Shown: one piece after another, positions 5,678 through 13,146 of the stretch
How positions within the stretch are numbered: position 1 is the first letter of the stretch
Layout: the number at the start of each line of letters is the position of its first letter
DNA from: an uncultured Desulfomonile sp.
Lineage (GTDB): Bacteria; Desulfobacterota; Desulfomonilia; Desulfomonilales; Desulfomonilaceae
Assembly (NCBI GenBank): GCA_937915285.1
Contig: CALDNG010000101.1
Span: forward strand, 1 to 15,393
Length of the DNA: 15,393 bases
Reading direction: 5' to 3'
Program-made: the position numbers and the translations under genes
Notes under the pieces: model-generated
The model's input: only the letters and a program-made list of their open reading frames with translations
What the model was told of the DNA's origin: nothing
The model's database searches: none

Positions 5678-8359
5678 TCAGGCAGCGTCCAGTATATCCC
5701 TAACGGTTTTTAACATGAGATGTATGTCATAAGGCTTGTTTACAAAAGCCCTGGCGCCTTGATCCAGGATGTCTGACGGTGGGGCTGCATCCGAATAACC
5801 GCTGGCAATAAGTACCTTAACATCCGGATCTATCTCCAGAAGTTGCTCAAGACATCTCCTACCGCCCATCTGTGGCATTATCAGGTCTAGAATTACTAGG
5901 GAAATCCGAGCCTTATGGGCCCGAAATACCTCAAGAGCTTCAATACCGGTGCTAGCCTCAATTACTTCATAACCCATGGATTCAAGCAGTTCACGTAATA
6001 GATCCCGCATCTGGTTATCATCTTCGACTATGAGTATGGTTTCCTCTCCTGAATAGTAAGAATCGGCCACCTCTTTCTGACGATGTTTAAGCAACTCTTG
6101 CGAGGTAGGCAGATAGATACTGAATGTGGTTCCTATTCCAACCTCACTCTCGCAGATGATATGGCCTCCGTGGGCCTTCACTATCCCAAAAACGGTAGAA
6201 AGCCCTAGGCCGGTTCCTTTTCCTACCTCCTTGGTTGAAAAAAACGGTTCGAAAATGTGACCGGCGGTTTTAATATCCATGCCATGACCGTTGTCGGAAA
6301 CCTTTATAACAATGTATTCGCCAGGATTGAGGCTAGAATATTTTTGGCAGAATTTTTCATCGAGGTAGGCGTTCCCGGTTTGTATTAGCAGTATGCCCCC
6401 ATCAGGCATAGCGTCACGGGCGTTAGTGGCCAAATTCAAAATTACCTGTTCAAACTGTATTGGGTCCAACTCTATAATATGAAGGTTTTCATCAAGATTC
6501 ATCCTGATGTCTATCATTCTTGGTATCGTTCGATACAATAAATCAGCGATTCTAAGCAGTTCAGTATTCAGATCTATAGATTCCAGACTTACAGGACTCT
6601 TCCGGCTGAAAGTCAGGAGTTGCTTAACCAGGTCGGCTCCATTTGAGGCAGCCTTCCTGATCGCTTTCAATTTTCTTGAATCTCTTGCATCAGGGTCGCG
6701 CTCATCCAGGAGCATGTCTGAATACCCGAGAATGATCTGGAGCAGGTTATTGAAATCATGAGCAATACCACCTGCAAGGGTTCCAACAGCCTCCATTTTC
6801 TGGGAGTGCCGCATCTGTTTTTCAAGTTCAACTTCCACTGATATATCACGCTTGATTGTAACCAAATTTGTTATCAAACCGTCATCGTCTGTGATCGGGG
6901 AGATTAAAACTGCTTCCTCGTAAGAAGTCCCGTCCTTTCTTGAACTTGTTATTTTGCCTTTCCAGGAACTCCCTTTATTCAGATTATCCAATATTTCCCT
7001 GCAGAGGGCTTCATCTTTTGAAAAACCGTTTATTTTTAGAAAATTTTCTCCGATTGATTCGATTTTCGAATAGCCGGAGCTTATTTCAAAAGCAGGGTTA
7101 ACATAGTGAGTCTCCCCATTTGGACTGGCTATCACTATAGCCTCCTCCGACTGCTCTACAGCAGCAGCCAACATCATCCTCTCTTGTTCAACCTGCTTGC
7201 GGTCCGTGACGTCAATCCAGTATTGGATCAATTTTGTTATCTTGCGATCCTCATCATAAACGGGGTAAGCCCGATGATCAAAATAACGAATTTTCCCATC
7301 GGGCCCCTTGGTTTCCAAAGAACTGGCAGATGATCCTGTCTTTTTTATTTGTTCAAGGGTCGTGTCAAATTTTTGCTTGTCCAGGGTTTCCTGATCGTTG
7401 AAAGCCATCAGGCAACAATCGGATGAGGTAGACTCTCCGAATTCCGCCTTTGCCGCAGGATTGGATATCTCTATCTTGCATGTGTTCAGATCTATAACGC
7501 AAAACGGATGGGTCAGGGATTCCAGAATGGTATTCAGGAAAATACCCGCCCTCCTTAGTTCCTCGTCAGATTCTCTCTCGTTTCTGATAACGTCCCTAAT
7601 CCTTTTTGCAATGAAGATTCCAAGAGCGCCTATTACAAATATGAAAGAAATGTAAGTCGCAGATTCTATAATCTCATAATCCCTCTTTCTCGCGCTGATG
7701 ACCGTTTCCAGGTCCTTCAGCCGGAGGGCGCTATCATACAGGAGGTTGTTGGCGGTTTCCTTCAGCCTGTGAAACATGGGGATGGCTATTCTTAAATTGG
7801 TCTGTATTTCTTTGATCTGTTTGAAATAAGCCTCAGCGTCGCCAATTTTTCCCAAACGGGTCCGCTCTTCAAGGAGATTAACCAAAACTTCAAGCCGATT
7901 TTCCAATTCCGGCAGTTGAGGCCTCAATTCGATAGAAGCCAGAATGTAACGCTCGTCCGGATCTGGTTTGTAAACCAACACAGTTGATATGTTATCCGAA
8001 TCCGGGGCGTTCAAGGCTGTGCTGGATTCAAAAAGACCGCCTTTTTCCAGAATATCAAGATCCCGTCCGACATTTGCCAATTGTTGTCGAAATTTATCGA
8101 CCATTATGTTCAGTTCATAAAGCCCTGAAACAGGCGCAAGCTGAAAGAATACTGACTCCATGGAGTTTATTTCCGAAGCGACATGGTTTCCGATCTCCTG
8201 TCTGACCCTCTCGTTTGAAGCCAGGTTGTTCAGAGAGTCCGTAGCGTTTTGGAACGTGAGTCGAAGGCCGACAAGCCCCACCATTCCGCTAACAAACAAG
8301 ATCAGCATTATTGCAAGTAAAACCAGGGCCCCAGAAGATTTGTGACGATTATCAGCCAA
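5678..8359 (-). CDS. Membrane hybrid sensor histidine kinase, two PAS domains and C-terminal receiver
   Basis: An 893-residue inner-membrane sensor. Order: TM1 (12-33), a long predicted-helical periplasmic region (35-232), TM2 (235-253), PAS1 (about 272-385, starting ILESLTHPFCVIDL), PAS2 (about 395-505, AIVIASPNGETHYVNPAFE), HisKA with phospho-acceptor His534 in GGIAHDFNNLL, HATPase with N box Asn642/Asn646, G1 box DNGHGM (689-694), F box FEPFFSTK and G2 box GKGTGLGL, then a receiver (773-891) with Asp780/Asp781, phospho-Asp825 and Lys875. All catalytic residues are present. The start is TTG at 8357-8359: an in-frame stop lies just upstream, the next ATG is inside TM1, and AAAGGA precedes it. 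It follows the ModA-like lipoprotein gene by 21 bases, so that protein is its likely periplasmic partner. It has no HPt or output domain, so phosphate must pass to another protein. The signal sensed is unknown. Confidence 0.95.
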   Translation of the reverse strand: MADNRHKSSGALVLLAIMLILFVSGMVGLVGLRLTFQNATDSLNNLASNERVRQEIGNHVASEINSMESVFFQLAPVSGLYELNIMVDKFRQQLANVGRDLDILEKGGLFESSTALNAPDSDNISTVLVYKPDPDERYILASIELRPQLPELENRLEVLVNLLEERTRLGKIGDAEAYFKQIKEIQTNLRIAIPMFHRLKETANNLLYDSALRLKDLETVISARKRDYEIIESATYISFIFVIGALGIFIAKRIRDVIRNERESDEELRRAGIFLNTILESLTHPFCVIDLNTCKIEISNPAAKAEFGESTSSDCCLMAFNDQETLDKQKFDTTLEQIKKTGSSASSLETKGPDGKIRYFDHRAYPVYDEDRKITKLIQYWIDVTDRKQVEQERMMLAAAVEQSEEAIVIASPNGETHYVNPAFEISSGYSKIESIGENFLKINGFSKDEALCREILDNLNKGSSWKGKITSSRKDGTSYEEAVLISPITDDDGLITNLVTIKRDISVEVELEKQMRHSQKMEAVGTLAGGIAHDFNNLLQIILGYSDMLLDERDPDARDSRKLKAIRKAASNGADLVKQLLTFSRKSPVSLESIDLNTELLRIADLLYRTIPRMIDIRMNLDENLHIIELDPIQFEQVILNLATNARDAMPDGGILLIQTGNAYLDEKFCQKYSSLNPGEYIVIKVSDNGHGMDIKTAGHIFEPFFSTKEVGKGTGLGLSTVFGIVKAHGGHIICESEVGIGTTFSIYLPTSQELLKHRQKEVADSYYSGEETILIVEDDNQMRDLLRELLESMGYEVIEASTGIEALEVFRAHKARISLVILDLIMPQMGGRRCLEQLLEIDPDVKVLIASGYSDAAPPSDILDQGARAFVNKPYDIHLMLKTVRDILDAA

Positions 8360-8380
8360 TTGAATTGACTATCCTTTCAT

Positions 8381-9181
8381 TCAGTCGCCCGGTTCAAAAC
8401 CGAATTTTTTGAAAATGTCTCTGCCCAAATGAGAAATAGCAAGATTCATGAAATCCAAGGCCAGATCAGTGTTGGGTGAAGAGTTCAAAATCCCCAAGAG
8501 TAGCGGTGTCCTGGGCGCGTAATCTTCAGGTATGTCAAGGGAATCGATCTTTGTTGAGTTTTCAGGCCATTGGGTTGTCGCATACCAATTCAGTCCTACG
8601 TCTGCAACTCCCTCTGAAACAGCATTTGTAATATCTTTTGAATCGGTTGTAAAAATTGGATTGTTGGCGAGAACCTGTTTAAACAGGCCTGCCCTCTCAA
8701 GCACGGACTTTGCCTCCAATCCTATACTTCCTGTCTCAGGATTGGCTATGACCACTTTGTACTGCGGATTCGCCATAGATTTTAGTTCACCGGGGATGTT
8801 ATTTGGGTTGTTCTTCCTGACAACCATGGTCGATCTGTTGAAACCAACGCAGACATTTCTTTTGCATAGACCATCCGCCATGCAGGAGTCCATATAAGAA
8901 GATTCTCCGGGTAAAAACAAATCTCCTTTCTGATTGAGCTTGATTGCCTTCAGTAAGTCGCCTGAACCCCCTTTGACAATTTTAACCTCACAATTGCGCC
9001 GCGTTTCAAATATATGCGCCAGCTCATGAACCGGCTTTATCATCGTAATCCCGCAGTAAATGAGGATCTCGGGAGTGGCCTGTCTTTTAGGTTCAGAGTG
9101 ATTGCATCCTGATATCAATAACATGGCCACAATAAAAATTGATGAAAAGGCCAGGACATTTTTTACGCTTCCAGGCATCAT
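8381..9181 (-). CDS. ModA-like periplasmic binding lipoprotein, probable sensor partner of the kinase
   Basis: A 266-residue type 2 periplasmic binding protein related to the molybdate/tungstate ModA group. A lipoprotein signal is clear: a hydrophobic stretch, then LLISGC with lipidated Cys26. The fold shows in ILIYCGITMIKPVHELAHIFE (39-59), the GGSGDLLKAIK ligand loop (71-81), VVIANPETGSIGLEAKSVLERAG (143-165) and GVADVGLNWY (191-200). The usual ModA ADVFASAD stretch is replaced by GDLFLPGESSYM, so the ligand need not be molybdate. It has five further cysteines (43, 64, 100, 106, 111), three of them close together, which is unusual for an exported binding protein. No modB/modC permease or ATPase is nearby. 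The hybrid kinase gene follows 21 bases later, pointing to sensing rather than import. GGAG lies five bases before the ATG at 9181; the ATG at 9178 is equally possible. Confidence 0.82.
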   Translation of the reverse strand: MMPGSVKNVLAFSSIFIVAMLLISGCNHSEPKRQATPEILIYCGITMIKPVHELAHIFETRRNCEVKIVKGGSGDLLKAIKLNQKGDLFLPGESSYMDSCMADGLCKRNVCVGFNRSTMVVRKNNPNNIPGELKSMANPQYKVVIANPETGSIGLEAKSVLERAGLFKQVLANNPIFTTDSKDITNAVSEGVADVGLNWYATTQWPENSTKIDSLDIPEDYAPRTPLLLGILNSSPNTDLALDFMNLAISHLGRDIFKKFGFEPGD

Positions 9182-9293
9182 CGGCGCTCCTACCCACGTC
9201 GGGACATCAAATCCGCGGTTTAGTCCTCACTCATCCAGTCATTGTGAAAAGAGAGACTGTCCGTGCAGACTACACCCGATTACGAACTCCACC

Positions 9294-9323
9294 ATATTAC
9301 GATGTTGCAATAGTTTACACCAA
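9294..9323 (-). promoter_or_regulatory. Possible promoter for the lipoprotein/kinase pair
   Basis: On the minus strand TTGGTG (9318-9323), 18 bases, then TAATAT (9294-9299). The -10 box is good and the -35 box is weak. It would give a leader of about 105 bases. Confidence 0.25.
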
Positions 9324-9499
9324 ACACAAGATAAATTTGCAGGAAATAGTTTAATTTGGGGTAAGAGCGACATAGGGGATACTTCAGTCGGGTGAATTGC
9401 CCCATACTAACAGTTTGTTCCGGGTGTGACCTTCTGAGGCTTTGGGTCGGCCTCAAGCTACGGGCGGGGTGTCGCATGGTTGAACTTTCCCCTATCGTC

Positions 9500-9528
9500 T
9501 TGAGTTGTGGCTTATTCTGGTCTATTTT
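9500..9528 (+). promoter_or_regulatory. Probable sigma70-type promoter for the GNAT/radical SAM pair
   Basis: TTGAGT (9500-9505), exactly 17 bases, then TATTTT (9523-9528). Each box matches four of six consensus bases. The start would fall near 9535, followed by a GGAGGA ribosome site at about 9547-9552 and the ATG at 9562, which is a coherent short leader. This also argues against the upstream ATG at 9505 as the true start. Confidence 0.45.
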
Positions 9529-9561
9529 AGTTCAAGGATTCTACCCGGAGGATTACGGTTC

Positions 9562-10686
9562 ATGGCTGGACTTGAAATTATAGAGGTTTCAGACAAGCGC
9601 TCGAGAAAGCAGTTCATCGACATCCCGTGGACTGTTTTCCCGAATGACTGCAACTATGTTCCTCCCCTAAAGATGGATTTCGCTAGGCTGATCAACCCTA
9701 AGAAACATCCCTACTGGGAATTTTCAAGACAGTCTCTTTACTTGGCCCTCAGAAACGGGAGTCCAGTTGGTAGAATAGCAGCCATTGTAGACACTCGCCA
9801 CAACCAGAGCCACAATGAAAAAATGGGGATTTGGGGGTTTTTTGATTGCCTGGATGATGAGGAAGCGGCGACGGCTCTATTTAAAACGGCTGAGAATTGG
9901 GTTAGATCTCAAGGTATGGAGTTCATCAGAGGTCCACTCAATCCTTCCACAAATTACGAAATAGGTCTGCTCATCGACGGTTTTGACTGTCTTCCTGCCC
10001 TTATGATGCCATGGAATTTTCCCTATTACATGAAGCTGGTTGAAGCCAACGGATATGTCAAGGAAAAGGACTTGCTGTCGATGCGGATTAACAAAACGGA
10101 CCCGTTGTCCCCTAAAATAGAAAGACTTGCCCAGCGGATCAGAAAAAAGACCAAAGTAACGGTGAGACCTTTTTACAAGAACCAATTCTGGAATGATCTC
10201 AGGTTGATGATTGAAATATATCATGACGCGTGGAGTGACAACTGGGGTTTTGTCCCTCTTAGCGAAAATGAGATTAAAGAAATGGGCAGAAACCTGAAAC
10301 GGGCAATCGAACCGGACATGATCTTTTTCATTAATTACGCCGACGAACCAGTGGGGGTGGGCATGGCGCTGCCGGATTTCAATCCACTGCTCAAGGAATT
10401 CAACGGTGTGATTAAACCTGTTGGAGTTTTTAAATATTTGTTTAGGAGGAAATATGTGCTAGGGGCCCGAGCCTTGTTGGGCGGAGTGAGAAAGAAAGTC
10501 CGAAATCTAGGCTTGCCTGTCATCATTTTTGATTATTTTAATCAGCTTCTCCGAAATGACGTCAGGATAAATTACCTGGAAATGGGCTGGAATCTGGAAG
10601 ATAACGATGCCATCAACAAATTTGAGTTGGCAATGGGGGCGCATATCCGTTCACGTTATCGTATTTATCGCAAGAATTTTACCTGA
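9562..10686 (+). CDS. GNAT-fold acyltransferase-like protein of unknown substrate
   Basis: A 374-residue soluble protein in a widespread bacterial family that is often named only as an N-acetyltransferase-like or (wrongly) dATP pyrophosphohydrolase protein. Recognisable family stretches are NYVPPLKMDF (31-40), NPKKHPYWEF (45-54), GSPVGRIAAIVD (66-77), a GNAT-like strand-turn, FFDCLDDEEAATALF (93-107), FIRGPLNPSTNYEIGLLIDGFD (121-142), and GYVKEKDLLSMRI (164-176). The C-terminal half repeats a GNAT-like pattern, ending in INYLEMGWNLEDNDAINKFELAMGA (336-360). The start at 9562 is favoured by GGAGGA nine bases before it; the ATG at 9505 overlaps the probable promoter. It heads a likely two-gene unit with the radical SAM gene, 121 bases on. 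I recall that a bacterial ceramide synthase (bCerS) of sphingolipid pathways may be related, but I cannot confirm that here, and no other sphingolipid gene is visible. Confidence 0.75.
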   Translation: MAGLEIIEVSDKRSRKQFIDIPWTVFPNDCNYVPPLKMDFARLINPKKHPYWEFSRQSLYLALRNGSPVGRIAAIVDTRHNQSHNEKMGIWGFFDCLDDEEAATALFKTAENWVRSQGMEFIRGPLNPSTNYEIGLLIDGFDCLPALMMPWNFPYYMKLVEANGYVKEKDLLSMRINKTDPLSPKIERLAQRIRKKTKVTVRPFYKNQFWNDLRLMIEIYHDAWSDNWGFVPLSENEIKEMGRNLKRAIEPDMIFFINYADEPVGVGMALPDFNPLLKEFNGVIKPVGVFKYLFRRKYVLGARALLGGVRKKVRNLGLPVIIFDYFNQLLRNDVRINYLEMGWNLEDNDAINKFELAMGAHIRSRYRIYRKNFT

Positions 10687-10751
10687 AAATTTAGGCGCTA
10701 ATGTAGTCAATTTTCGGGAAGACAACCTGGCCTATAAAAGAGCCAAGAAAG

Positions 10752-10791
10752 ATGGCCTGACCATTTCTAATTTTGCAGGCCATTAATTTTT
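10752..10791 (+). terminator. Intrinsic-terminator-like hairpin before the radical SAM gene
   Basis: ATGGCCTG (10752-10759) pairs perfectly with CAGGCCAT (10776-10783) over a 16-base loop and is followed by TAATTTTT (10784-10791). This is a terminator form. It ends two bases before the AAGGA ribosome site of the radical SAM gene, so it could cut or attenuate read-through, or modulate translation, instead of simply ending the unit. Confidence 0.55.
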
Positions 10792-10807
10792 CAAGGAATT
10801 GCAAAAA

Positions 10808-12385
10808 TTGAAAGCTTTATTAATAAATCCTAAGTTTCCACGCTCGTTCTGGACATCCCAGGAGCAACTCAGGTTCATGGGGGCAAAGGCTGTGACGCCG
10901 CCTTTGGGCTTGATTACCGTTGCTGCCATGCTTCCGAAGGGGTGGGACATCAGACTGGTCGATCTGGAGACTCAACCTCAATCAGCCCTGGACCTTGAAT
11001 GGCCTGACATCATAATGATATCCGGTATGCTGATACAGAGACAAAACCTCCTTGAACTTATCAAAGAAGCCAAAAACAAGAACAAGAAAGTTGTAGTGGG
11101 AGGACCTTATGCCACTTCCCTGTCTTCAGAAGTTCTTGAAGCCGGATGTGACATGCTGGTTATCGGTGAGGCTGAGAACACAATAGACAGGCTCCTTGCT
11201 TCCATTAGGGCAGGAAGATTTCAGGGCGTTTTCGAAAACCCCGAAAAGCCGGACTTGTCAACTTCTCCAATACCGCGTTTTGATCTTCTAAATATTGATG
11301 ATTACAACACATTATCAGTTCAGACATCTAGGGGTTGCCCTTTTGATTGCGAATTTTGCGATATAGTCAATCTCTATGGCGCCAAACCCAGATATAAAAA
11401 ACCTGGACAGGTAATTGCGGAACTGGAAAAGATTTACAAGCTTGGCTGGCGTAAGAACATTCTGATCGCTGACGACAATTTCATAGGGAGCAAGAAGCAT
11501 GCTAAATCCTTGTTAGAGGAGCTTACTCCCTGGATGAAAAATCATGGCAGTCCATTTTCGTTTTGGACCCAGACATCGGTAAATCTCGGACAAGACATCG
11601 AACTGATAGACCTGATGACCGAGCCTAATTTCTCATCCGTTTTCGTCGGGATAGAATCCCCGGATGAAGATGTCCTGGCTGGAGCCCATAAGTATCAGAA
11701 TATCAAAAATCCATTGATGGAATCGCTGCTCAACATAAACCGAAACGGATTAACAGTACTGGGCAGCTTTGTGATTGGTTTCGATGGAGAAAGAACCGGG
11801 GCTGGAAAGCGAATATCCAATTTTGTGAAACAAACCAACATCCCTATCGTGATGTTGAACATGCTTCAGGCAGCCCCAAACACGAAACTGTGGGATAGAC
11901 TGCAAAGTGAAGGTCGTCTGTGCGATTCAAAAACCACCGGAAACTCCACTACCAACATCATGAATTTTATTCCATCAAGAACTGAATCTGAGATTATGGA
12001 AGAATTCGTATCCGCATGGGACGAAATTTACGAACCATCCAATTTCCTGACAAGAGCTTATAACTACTACCTGAACATGCGCCCTACCCGTCGCGCCTCA
12101 GCCCTAAAACAGGGAGCCTCACGCTCACTAGTTCCCAAACACTGGAGACCACTTAAGCAGGAACTCAGGGATGTGGTGAATTTTGTCCGAATATCATGGA
12201 GACAAGGAATAAAATCTCCCGCCCGCCGGCAGTACTGGAAACAAATTTTTGGCATGTGGAAGAGAAATCCCAGCAGATTTGTTCAGTATATTGTGGCCCT
12301 GGCTATGGCCGAAGACATGTTTATACTTCGAAAGACCATACTCGATGATTACAGAAAGAATAAAAAGACCAGCCTGACCTGCTGA
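10808..12385 (+). CDS. Cobalamin-binding radical SAM protein (B12-binding / radical SAM / DUF4070 type)
   Basis: A protein of about 525 residues, a family size shared with the hopanoid methylase HpnP. An N-terminal B12-binding-like domain (about 1-150: LINPKFPRSFW, TPPLGLITVAAMLP, then IIMISGM and VVVGGPYA) precedes a radical SAM core whose cluster Cys are in SRGCPFDCEFCD (C177, C181, C184 counting from 10808), with ILIADDNFIGSKKHA and FVGIESPDEDVLAGAHKYQN as later core motifs. The C-terminal part carries the DUF4070-like region. It should bind a 4Fe-4S cluster, SAM and probably cobalamin, and so catalyse a methylation or rearrangement on an unactivated carbon, acting in the cytoplasm or at the membrane. 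The start is a TTG: AAGGA (10793-10797) is ten bases before 10808 but only one base before the in-frame TTG at 10799, and a stop lies upstream. It lacks clear HpnP-specific wording, so I do not assign the hopanoid role. Confidence 0.87.
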   Translation: MKALLINPKFPRSFWTSQEQLRFMGAKAVTPPLGLITVAAMLPKGWDIRLVDLETQPQSALDLEWPDIIMISGMLIQRQNLLELIKEAKNKNKKVVVGGPYATSLSSEVLEAGCDMLVIGEAENTIDRLLASIRAGRFQGVFENPEKPDLSTSPIPRFDLLNIDDYNTLSVQTSRGCPFDCEFCDIVNLYGAKPRYKKPGQVIAELEKIYKLGWRKNILIADDNFIGSKKHAKSLLEELTPWMKNHGSPFSFWTQTSVNLGQDIELIDLMTEPNFSSVFVGIESPDEDVLAGAHKYQNIKNPLMESLLNINRNGLTVLGSFVIGFDGERTGAGKRISNFVKQTNIPIVMLNMLQAAPNTKLWDRLQSEGRLCDSKTTGNSTTNIMNFIPSRTESEIMEEFVSAWDEIYEPSNFLTRAYNYYLNMRPTRRASALKQGASRSLVPKHWRPLKQELRDVVNFVRISWRQGIKSPARRQYWKQIFGMWKRNPSRFVQYIVALAMAEDMFILRKTILDDYRKNKKTSLTC

Positions 12386-12768
12386 ATCGAAAAACAGTTT
12401 ATCCAGAGACAATTAAAGGGAGACAGCATCGCTGATCTCCCTTCCAGAAGGCGGCAAGACAAATTCGCCCGGCAATTGTACTTCCACGTCTCTCCAAAAT
12501 TGGCGCAACTTCAAGTTGGCTCCATCCGCCTCCCAAGTTCGCAACCAATTCACTCAGCTAATAACAATGACCGCAGAGCATTCACGGGGAATAATTGAAT
12601 AAGAACCATTTGCAATAAATAAATAGTATTCTAAGCAACCCCCATTGTCAAGGCCTATGAATCGAAACAGAAACAATTATTGCTGGCAGGCAAAAAGGAA
12701 AGTAAAAACTATGACTTAGTCAAATACGCATGGATTGTTTGAAGACATGAGACTCAAGGCCGCCCTGA
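12386..12768. other. 383-base convergent intergenic region
   Basis: It lies between the ends of the radical SAM gene and the HPt gene. Besides the hairpin listed separately, I see a 13-base palindrome CAACTTCAAGTTG (12506-12518) and a 7-base inverted repeat ATGAGAC / GTCTCAT (12747-12753 and 12774-12780) that reaches over the HPt stop codon. The stretch 12590-12720 is A+T-rich and featureless. No credible gene, RNA gene or mobile element remnant is visible. Confidence 0.5.
12418..12441 (+). terminator. Strong hairpin after the radical SAM gene
   Basis: GGGAGA-CAGC (12418-12427) pairs with GCTG-TCTCCC (12431-12441) with one bulged A and a three-base loop, 33 bases after the radical SAM stop. 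The stem is stable, but only TT then CC follows on the plus strand. On the minus strand TTTAATT follows, so it might act for read-through from the HPt side as well. Confidence 0.45.
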
Positions 12769-13125
12769 CTATGGTCTCATCTCGCTGCTGAAAATTTTTA
12801 AGGAATGGTTGAGGTTTTCGAGTTCTATTTTTAGGGTCTCAAAAGCTTCATAGGCCCTCGACAGATCACCGGACCTACCTATTGTCTCCAGTTCCAGTGC
12901 TGCCTGAAAAGCGAGGCCTTGTTCGAAATTCCCCAGGGAGCCTTTGAGGAAGTGGGCAGATTCACATACTTTTGAAGCATCGTTTGACTCAATGGCGCGC
13001 CTAATAGAATCAAGACTGTCCGGAGCCATGTCAAGAAACGTGTCGATGATTTCGACCAGAAGATCCGTGTCGCCGTAAACCTTGTCCAGCAATTCTTTCC
13101 TATCCATACCTTTTTTCTTTCCCAT
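12769..13125 (-). CDS. Stand-alone HPt (histidine phosphotransfer) protein
   Basis: A 118-residue helical protein with a single HPt domain. It relays a phosphoryl group between a receiver Asp and another receiver in a multistep phosphorelay in the cytoplasm. The signature SAHFLKGSLGNF (56-67) carries phospho-acceptor His58 and the conserved Lys61-Gly62. The preceding GDTDLLVEIIDTFLDMAPDSLDSIRRAI helices are standard. No kinase, receiver or output domain is fused, so it must act in trans. It lies 21 bases after nnr on the same strand, implying co-transcription, although the functions are not obviously linked. A later ATG (residue 7, MDRKELL) is also possible; neither start has a strong ribosome site. 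A plausible donor within the window is the hybrid kinase receiver at 5678-8359, which has no HPt of its own. Confidence 0.88.
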   Translation of the reverse strand: MGKKKGMDRKELLDKVYGDTDLLVEIIDTFLDMAPDSLDSIRRAIESNDASKVCESAHFLKGSLGNFEQGLAFQAALELETIGRSGDLSRAYEAFETLKIELENLNHSLKIFSSEMRP

Positions 13126-13146
13126 GCTGCCATAACAGGCTGTTTT

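Larger units (their letters stand above)
9182..9561. other. 380-base divergent intergenic region
   Basis: It separates the minus-strand lipoprotein/kinase pair from the plus-strand GNAT/radical SAM pair and must hold both promoters. I see possible promoters at each end (listed separately) and a hairpin, TGAGGC (9435-9440) pairing with GCCTCA (9450-9455) over a nine-base loop, within a more G+C-rich stretch (9419-9475). I do not recognise a known riboswitch class or tRNA. The small open frames here have no supporting ribosome sites or family resemblance. Confidence 0.5.

Noticed and set aside
8532..8897. 121-codon open frame on the plus strand
   Set aside because: It is fully antisense to the ModA-like lipoprotein gene, with no recognisable motif.
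9505..9561. Longer N-terminus for the GNAT protein from the ATG at 9505
   Set aside because: The extra residues do not resemble the family, the ATG overlaps the probable -35/-10 region, and the ATG at 9562 has a much better ribosome site.
10808..12385. Assignment as hopanoid C-2 methylase HpnP
   Set aside because: The architecture is shared, but the N-terminal and active-site wording differ from HpnP as I recall it, and no hopanoid gene is present.
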